Positions 57,121 to 64,000 of a stretch of 64,000 nucleotides of DNA are shown here, one piece after another. The stretch covers positions 1,548,630,749 through 1,548,694,748 of the forward strand of contig NC_090446.1 in the NCBI RefSeq assembly GCF_031143425.1, given 5' to 3'. The first letter of the stretch is position 1, and each line of letters begins with the position of its first letter. Position numbers and translations under genes: made by a program. The notes beneath the pieces were generated by a model. It worked only from the letters and a program-made list of their open reading frames with translations, was not told where the DNA came from and did not search any database. This DNA comes from Pleurodeles waltl. Taxonomy: Eukaryota; Chordata; Amphibia; Caudata; Salamandridae.

Positions 57121-59993
57121 TGCTCATAATGTATGCCCTGTATGTGTTCCCTGTGTGGTGCCTAACTGTATCACTGAGGCTCTGCTAACCAGAACCTCTG
57201 TGTTTATGCTCTCCACACTTTCTAAAACTGTCACTGCAGGCTAGTGACTAATTTTACCAATTCTCATAGGCACACTGGAACACCCATATAATTTCCTTGT
57301 GTATGGTACCTAGGTACCCAGGGTATTGGGGTTCAGGAGATCCCTATGGGCTGCAGCATTTCTTTTGCCACCCATAGGGAGCACAGACAATTCTGACACA
57401 GGACTGCCACTGCAGACTGAATGAAATAATGTCCACGTTATTTCACAGCCATTTACCACTGCACATAAGTAACTTATAAGTCACTTATATGTCTAACCCT
57501 CACTTGGTGAAGGTTAGGTGCAAAGTTACTTAGTGTGTGGGCACCCTGGCACTAGCCAAGGTGCCCCAACATTGTTCAGGGCAAATTCCCCGGACTTTGT
57601 GAGTGCGGGGACACCATTACACGAGTGCACTACGTATAGGTCACTATCTATATGTAACGTCGCAAAGGTAACTCCAAACATGGCTATGTAACATGTCTAC
57701 GATCATGGAATTGTCCCCCCAATAACTTTCTGTTATTGGGGGTACAATTCCATGATCCCCCGGGTCTCTAGCACAGAACCCGGGTACTCCCAAACTGCCT
57801 TTCTGGGGTTTCCACTGCAGCTGCTGCTGCTGCCAACCCCTCAGACAGGTTTCTGCCCCCCTGGGGTCTGGGCAGCCCAGGCCCAGGCCCAGGAAGGCAG
57901 AACAAAGGATTTCCTCTGAGAGAGGGTGTTACACCCTCTCCCTTTGGAGATAGGTGTGAAGGGCTGGGGAGGAGTAGCCTCCCCCAGCCTCTGGAAATGC
58001 TTTGATGGGCACAGATGGTGCCCATCTCTGCATAAGCCAGTCTACACCGGTTCAGGGATCCCTCAGCCCTGCTCTGGCGTGAAACTGGACAAAGGAAAGG
58101 GGAGTGACCACTCCCCTGTCCAGCACCTCCCCAGGGGCGGTGCCCAGAGCTCCTCCAGTGTATCCCACACCTCTGCCATCTTGGATTCAGAGGTGTTGGG
58201 GCACAATGGACCACTCTGAGTGGCCAGTGCCAGCAGGGGACATCAGAGACCCCTCCTGATAGGTGCTTATCTCTTTCAGTAGCCAAACCTCCTTTCTTAG
58301 TAGCCAAACCTCCTTTTCTGGCTATTTAGGGTCTCTCCTCTGAGCTATTCCTCAGATAACGAATGCTAGAGCTCACCAGAGTTGCTCTGCACTTCCCTCT
58401 TCGACTTCTGCCAAGGATCGACCGCTGACTGCTCCAGGACGCCTGCAAAACCGCAACAAAGTAGCAAGACGACTACCAGCAACATTGTAACGCCTCATCC
58501 TGCCGGCTTTCTCGACTGTTTCCTGGTGGTGCATGCTCTGAGAGCTGTCTGCCTTCACCCTGCACTTGGAAGCCAAGAGGAAATCTCCTGTGGGTTGACG
58601 GAATCTTCCCCTGCCAACGCAGGCACCAAACTTCTGCATCACCGGTCCTCTGGGTCCCCTCTCATCCTGACGAGCGTGGTCCCTGGAACACAGGAGCTGG
58701 GTCCAAGTGTCTTCCACAGTCCAGTGGCCCTTCTGTCCAAAGTTGGTGGAGGTAAGTCCTTGCCTTCCCATGCCAGACAGCAATCCTGTGTACTGCGTGA
58801 TTTGCAGCTGCTCCGGCTTCTGTGCACTTCTCCAAGACTTCCTTTGTGCACAGCCTAGCCTGAGTCCCCAGCACTCCGTCCTGCATTGCCCAACTTGCTG
58901 AGTTGGACTCCGACGTCGTGGGACCCTCCTTTTGTGACTCTAAATTTACAGATCTTCTAAGTGCCTGTTCCAGTACTTCTGCGGGTGGTGCCTGCTTCTG
59001 CCGGGGCTCTCTGAGTTGCTGAGCGCCCCCTCTGTCTCCTCCTCCAAGGGGCGACATCCTGATCCTTCCTGGTCCCCAGCAGCACCCAAAATCCTCAAGT
59101 GCAACTCTTGCAGCTAGCAAGGCTTGTTTGCGGTATTTCTGCCTGGAAACACTTCTGCAACCTCCAGCATGCTGTGGAACATCTTCCATCCAAAGGAGAA
59201 GTTCCTAGCCTTTTTTGTTGTTCCAGAATATTTGGCTTCTTCCACCCGGGGCAGCCCTTTTGCACCTTCATCCGGGGTTTAGTGGGCTCCTGCCCCCCCT
59301 GGACACTTTTGTGACTCTTGGACTTGGTCCCCTTCCCTTACAGGTCCTCAGGTCCAGGAATCTGTCTTCAGTGTTTTGCTGGTGCTTGTGGTTCTTGCAG
59401 AATCCCCTATCCCGACTATTCTGTCTTTCTGGGGTAGTAGGGTAACTTTACTCCTACTTTTCAGGGTCTTGGGGTGGGGTATCTTGGACACCCTTACTGT
59501 TTTCTTACAGTCTCAGTGACCCTCTGGGGTCAATTTGTGATTTGCATTCCACTTTTGGAGTATATGGTTTTTGTTGCCCCTCGGCCTATATCTACCTATT
59601 GCATCCTATTGTGATTCTACATTGTTTGCATTACTTTTCTTACTGTTACTTACCTGTTTTGGGTTTGTGTACATATAGTTTGTGTATATTGCTTACCTCC
59701 TAAGTGAGGGTATCATCTGAGATACTTTTGGCATATTGTCACTAAAATAAAGTACCTTTATTTTTTGTAACTCTGAGTATTGTGTTTTCTTGTGATTTAG
59801 TGCTATATGACATAAGTGGTATAGTAGGAGCTGTGCATGTCTCCTAGTTCAGCCTAAGCTGCTTTGCCATAGCTACCTTCTATCAGCCTAAGCTGCTAGA
59901 AACACCTCTATTCTACTATTAAGTGATAACTGGACCTGGCACAGGATGTAAGTACCACAAGATACCCACTATAAAGCAGGCCAGCCTCCTACA
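57117..59993 (+). mobile_element. Solo-LTR-like element, copy 3, 5'-truncated
   Basis: Begins abruptly at CAGTGCTCATAATG, a point about 190 bp inside copy 2, and ends GGCCAGCCTCCTACA at 59,993. AATAAA lies at 59,746-59,751. The right flank ATGAC falls in the catalytic motif of an L2-type RT; the left target copy is lost with the 5' end. ORFs such as 57,768-58,307 on minus carry no domain I recognise. Confidence 0.82.
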
Positions 59994-60798
59994 ATGACAC
60001 CCAACTGATCCTCTCCCTCACCAAGGACTCCGCCAAGACCAACCTCCACGAACGAATGAAGGCCATTGCTGAATGGATGAAGAACAGCTGGCTCAAAGTC
60101 AGTTCCAACAAGACGGAAGTCCTCATCTTCGGCTCCCCCTCCGCATGGGATGACTGCTGGTGGCCTGCCACTCTCGGAACCGCTCCGACTTCCACCAACC
60201 ACGCACACAACCTAGGATTCATCTTGGACCCCTCACTATCCATGACCCAGCAAGTCAACGCCATCTCCTCCTCCTGCTTCAATGCCCTCCGCATGCTCCA
60301 AAAGATCTACAACTGGATCCCCACCGAAACCAGAAGAACAGTCACCCAAGCCCTCGTAAGCAGCAAACTGAACTACGGCAATGCCCTCTACGCAGGAACC
60401 ACGGCCAAGGTCCACAAGAGGCTGCAACGCATCCAGAACACCTCCGCACGCATCCTGGACATCCCCCACGACTGCCACATCACAGACCACATGAAAAACT
60501 TGCACTGGCTCCCAGTCAACAAGAAAATCACCTTCAAACTCATCACGCACGCTCACAAAGCACTGCACAACACCGTTCCACAAAACCTCAACAGACGGCT
60601 CTCCTATTACACCCTGCCTGGCATCCCCGCTCCACCGACCTCGCAACCGTCCCGCGCATCCGCAGAACTACAACCGGCGGTAGATCATTCTCGCACCTCG
60701 CTGCCAAGACATGGAACACTCTTCCCACCCACCTGCGCCAGACCAAAGATCTCCTTACCTTCAGGAAACTTCTCAAGACCTGGCTGTTCAAGCAGTAG
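59994..60798 (+). pseudogene. L2-type reverse transcriptase, C-terminal part, frameshifted
   Basis: Reading in from the LTR junction gives DTQLILSLTKDS, the residues just after the YADD catalytic site, then WLKVSSNKTEVLIFG and LGFILDPSLSM. After these come LNYGNALYAGT, LHWLPVNKKITFKL and RLSYYT. A one-base loss near 60,612 shifts the frame. The other frame continues PRSTDLATVPRIRRTTTGGR and ends LLTFRKLLKTWLFKQ at a stop at 60,796. This order is the thumb and C-terminal part of L2/CR1-type RT proteins. It is a dead fragment: half the RT and the endonuclease are missing. Confidence 0.85.
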
Positions 60799-60905
60799 CA
60801 GCAACCCCCCTCCCTCCATCTTCTCCCCCCTCCCTTCTTCAGCGCCTCGAGGCCCTCACGGGTGAGCAGTGCGCTTTACAAATTCCTGATTGATTGATTG
60901 ATTGA
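59994..60905 (+). mobile_element. L2-type LINE, 3' fragment
   Basis: Starts within the RT (its upstream half is not in the window) and ends with GCGCTTTACAAATTCC followed by a (TGAT)n tail at 60,887-60,905. Such a GCGCTTTA end plus short tandem tail is usual for L2/CR1-like LINEs. The fragment was cut at its 5' side by the insertion of copy 3. Confidence 0.88.
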
Positions 60906-61713
60906 AGGTTGAGGAGAGATGGATGAGGGGTGATCAATATTTGAGGAGACTGTGGATGTGGCTTTGCTTAAATTACTAACAGAAGAGTACACCGCCGAGG
61001 GACCCAGGGCTGTTAGTAGCCGCCAGCTGAGGGGCTACAAAAAGAAAAGTCACGTGATGATTACTCCGTACAGAAGCCCAAGAGAACACGTTGTTTACAT
61101 TAGAAATACTTATGTCGCTTTATGTCTGCAAGGTGACAGATTGAAGGTTTTTTGGGAAAAGGGATCCATTGTACAGGGGTCGTTTCCGACCTTTATTTAT
61201 GGGCTCAGGGCCAGTCTGGGGTGCTTGGAAGGGGCTCTGCTCCCCGAGGCTTTCACGAGTAGAAGGAGTGACAGAGAGTGAGTGTTTGTTATAGGAAGAG
61301 TGAGGGAAAGCCGCCCAGCATTGCTCTGAAGTGATACCTCAGCACGTCCCATGGAGGGGGGGGGGGGGGGGGGGGGGGCTCCCCAGTGATTACGTTGAAT
61401 GTTGGTATCATTCGGACCGCAGAGCACCGGCAGCAGGGGCAGGAGAGACAGAGAAGAGGGGGGACAAGAGCGGGACTGAGGAGAAAGACTGAGAGACCTG
61501 CGGAGTGAGTGCTCTTCCTCAGACAGCAGAAGCAGCGGTTCATGGATACACTGCCTTGGGCCTCTAAGCGCTAGCAAGTAGGGAGGGGAGAAGAGGGGCC
61601 AGTGACGTGTGTATGTGTGTGAGGTGGCAGATCCAGAGCCGAGGGCTGTGTGCCAGGGCAGGCAGCGAGGCCCGCGGAGAGCCTGAGATGCCCACCTCCT
61701 GTAGGGTGGCAAG
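60906..61713. other. Apparently unique sequence between LINE tail and second minisatellite
   Basis: I see no repeat family here. An open frame at 60,952-61,281 (109 codons, MDVALLKLLTEEYTAEG...) is uninterrupted and has ordinary composition, but matches no family I know. It could be a fragment of a gene or transposon, or chance. The right part (61,420-61,713) is purine-rich and grades into the minisatellite. Confidence 0.5.
61356..61378. repeat. 23-G homopolymer
   Basis: Uninterrupted run of 23 G after CCCATGGA. The length is likely to vary and may carry sequencing error. Confidence 0.85.
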
Positions 61714-64000
61714 AGTGAGACCCTCCTGGAGATGCCTCTCTGCCACCGCTGCAGGGGGAGGGAGAGAGGACACAGAGACCCTCCTGGAGATGTCACTCTG
61801 CCACAGCTGCAGGGGGGGGGGAGAGGACACAGAGACCCTCCTGGAGATGCCACTCTGCCCACAGCTGCAGGGGGAGGGAGAGAGGACACAGAGACCCTCC
61901 TGGAGATGCCACTCTGCCACAGCTGCAGGGGGGGGGGAGAGAGGACACAGAGACCCTCCTGGAGATGCCACTCTGCCACAGCTGCAGGGGGGGGGGAGAG
62001 GACACAGAGACCCTCCTGGAGATGCCACTCTGCCCACAGCTGCAGGGGGAGGGAGAGAGGACACAGAGACCCTCCTGGAGATGCCACTCTGCCACAGCTG
62101 CAGGGGGAGGGAGAGAGGACACAGAGACCCTCCTGGAGATGCCACTCTGCTACAGCTGCAGGGGGAGAGAGGATACAGAGACCCTCCTGGAGATGCCACT
62201 CTGCCACAGCTGCACGGGGAGGGAGAGAGGACACAGAGGCCCTCCTGGAGATGCCACTCTGCCACAGCTGCAGGGGGAGAGAGAGAGGACACAGAGGCCC
62301 TCCTGGAGATGCCACTCTGCCACAGCTGCAGGGGGAGGGGGAGAGAGGACACAGAGACCCTCCTGGAGATGCCACTCTGCCACAGCTGCAGGGGGAGGGA
62401 GAGAGGACACAGAGACCCTCCTGGAGATGTCACTCTGCCACAGCTGCAGGGGGAGAGAGGATACAGAGACCCTCCTGGAGATGCCACTCTGCCACAGCTG
62501 CACGGGGAGGGAGAGAGGACACAGAGGCCCTCCTGGAGATGCCACTCTGCCACAGCTTCAGGGGGAGGGAGAGAGGACACAGAGGCCCTCCTGGAGATGC
62601 CACTCTGCCACAGCTGCAGGGGGAGGGAGAGAGGACACAGAGGCCCTCCTGGAGATGCCACTCTGCCCACAGCTGCAGGGGGAGGGAGGGAGGACACAGA
62701 GACCCTCCTGGAGATGCCACTCTACCACAGCTGCAGGGGGAGGGAGAGAGAGGACACAGCGACCCTCCTGGAGATGCCACTCTGCCACAGCTGCAGGGGG
62801 AGGGGGAGAGAGGACACAGAGACCCTCCTGGAGATGCCACTCTGCCACAGCTGCAGGGGGAGGGAGAGAGGACACAGAGACCCTCCTGGAGATGCCACTC
62901 TGCCACAGCTGCAGGGGGAGAGAGGATACAGAGACCCTCCTGGAGATGTCACTCTGCCACAGCTGCAGGGGGAGAGAGGATACAGAGACCCTCCTGGAGA
63001 TGCCACTCTGCCACAGCTGCACGGGGAGGGAGAGAGGACACAGAGACCCTCCTGGAGATGCCACTCTGCCACAGCTGCAGGGGGAGGGAGAGAGGACACA
63101 GAGACCCTCCTGGAGATGCCACTCTGCCACAGCTGCAGGGGGAGGGAGAGAGGACACAGAGACCCTCCTGGAGATGTCACTCTGCCCACAGCTGCAGGGG
63201 GAGGGAGAGAGGACACAGAGACCCTCCTGGAGATGTCACTCTGCCACAGCTGCAGGGGGAGGGAGGGAGGACACAGAGACCCTCCTGGAGATGCCACTCT
63301 GCCACCGCTGCAGGGGGAGGGAGAGAGGACACAGAGACCCTCCTGGAGATGTCACTCTGCTACAGCTGCGGGGGGGGGGAGAGGACACAGAGACCCTCCT
63401 GGAGATGTCACTCTGCTACAGCTGTAGGGGGGGGGGAGAGAGGACACAGAGACCCTCCTGGAGATGCCACTCTGCCACAGCTGCAGGGGGAGGGAGAGAG
63501 GACACAGAGACCCTCCTGGAGATGCCACTCTGCCACAGCTGCAAGGGGAGGGAGAGAGGACACAGAGACCCTCCTGGAGATGCCACTCTGCCACAGCTGC
63601 AGGGGGAGGGAGAGAGGACACAGAGACCCTCCTGGAGATGTCACTCTGCCACAGCTGAAGGGGGGGGGGGGAGAGAGGACACAGAGACTCTCCTGGAGAT
63701 GTCACTCAGCCCACAGCTGCAGGGGGGGGGGAGAGAGGACACAGAGACCCTCCTGGAGATGCCACTCTGCCACAGCTGCAGGGGGAGGGAGAGAGGACAC
63801 AGAGACCCTCCTGGAGATGTCACTCAGCCCACAGCTGCAGGGGGAGGGAGAGAGGACACAGAGACCCTCCTGGAGATGCCACTCTGCCACAGCTGCAGGG
63901 GGAGGGAGAGAGGACACAGCGACCCTCCTGGAGATGCCACTCTGCCACAGCTGCACGGGGAGGGAGAGAGGACACAGAGACCCTCCTGGAGATGCCACTC
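61714..64000. repeat. 58-bp minisatellite, about 40 units, continues past the window
   Basis: Units read CCTCCTGGAGATGCCACTCT, GCCACAGCTGCAGGGGGAGG, GAGAGAGGACACAGAGAC in order. Variants: TGTCACTC for TGCCACTC, GCCCACAGCTG (59 bp), runs of 8-10 G, and a 54-bp form with GAGAGAGGATACAG. The 54-bp form is several times followed by a unit with GCACGGGGAGG (62,160-62,220, 62,450-62,510, 62,910-63,030), showing small higher-order blocks. The plus strand is open for 606 codons (61,607-63,427) because few units contain stops; I do not regard it as coding. Confidence 0.95.

Noticed and set aside
54510..59993. Copies 2 and 3 as the two LTRs of one complete retrotransposon
   Set aside because: Only about 80 bp of tandem repeat lies between them, copy 2 has its own perfect 5-bp duplication, and no gag-pol is present.
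61607..63427. 606-codon plus ORF in the 58-bp minisatellite
   Set aside because: Repeat translation; the opposite strand is equally open and the repeat period is not a multiple of three.

Overview
The window looks like intergenic DNA from a large, transposon-rich vertebrate genome, with no intact host gene that I can support. The repeat styles (very long TGT...ACA-ended LTR-like elements, an APE-type LINE, an L2-type LINE tail, a palindromic MITE-like element) recall salamander or newt genomes. That assignment rests on my memory of such repeats and was not tested.

Region 1 (1-41,601) is one continuous G-rich minisatellite. Its commonest unit is 47 bp, built from a 27-bp core plus two optional 10-bp modules, so units of 47, 37, 27 and 24 bp alternate. 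There is higher-order structure: a 951-bp tandem duplication near 5.2-7.1 kb and tandem duplications of 3,072 bp (10.9-17.1 kb), 3,504 bp (25.9-32.9 kb) and 3,083 bp (35.1-41.2 kb). From 21.3 kb onward the array is punctuated by ten copies of a 144-bp module of ordinary composition, each in the same orientation and with the same edges. The C-rich minus strand has almost no stop codons in any frame, which creates huge ORFs that I treat as compositional.

Region 2 (41,602-59,993) is a nest of mobile elements. An LTR-like element (here F, plus strand) was entered by a second, reverse-oriented LTR-like element (E). E was entered by a full-length APE-type LINE. The LINE was entered by a 3.1-kb solo-LTR-like copy exactly at its ORF1/ORF2 junction, and by a perfect 171-nt palindrome inside the reverse transcriptase. 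Two further copies of the same LTR family follow at 54.5-57.0 kb and 57.1-60.0 kb, separated by a short 67-bp-period repeat, and a 113-bp hAT-type MITE lies at 53.6 kb. Most insertions carry visible target-site duplications (5 bp for the LTR-like elements, 3 bp for the palindrome, 8 bp for the hAT MITE).

Region 3 (59,994-64,000) holds the truncated 3' end of an L2-type LINE with a (TGAT)n tail, about 0.8 kb of apparently unique sequence with a 23-G homopolymer, and the start of a second minisatellite (58-bp unit, about 40 units seen) that runs off the end of the window.

The coding content is therefore remnant retrotransposon proteins: a basic ORF1 protein with one frameshift, an endonuclease-RT ORF2 with two frameshifts and one insertion, and the C-terminal part of an L2 RT with one frameshift. 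The least explained features are the regularly punctuated minisatellite with its 144-bp module, the 10-bp copy-number ladder at paralogous sites, and the LINE ORF1/ORF2 arrangement in one frame across a single TGA.
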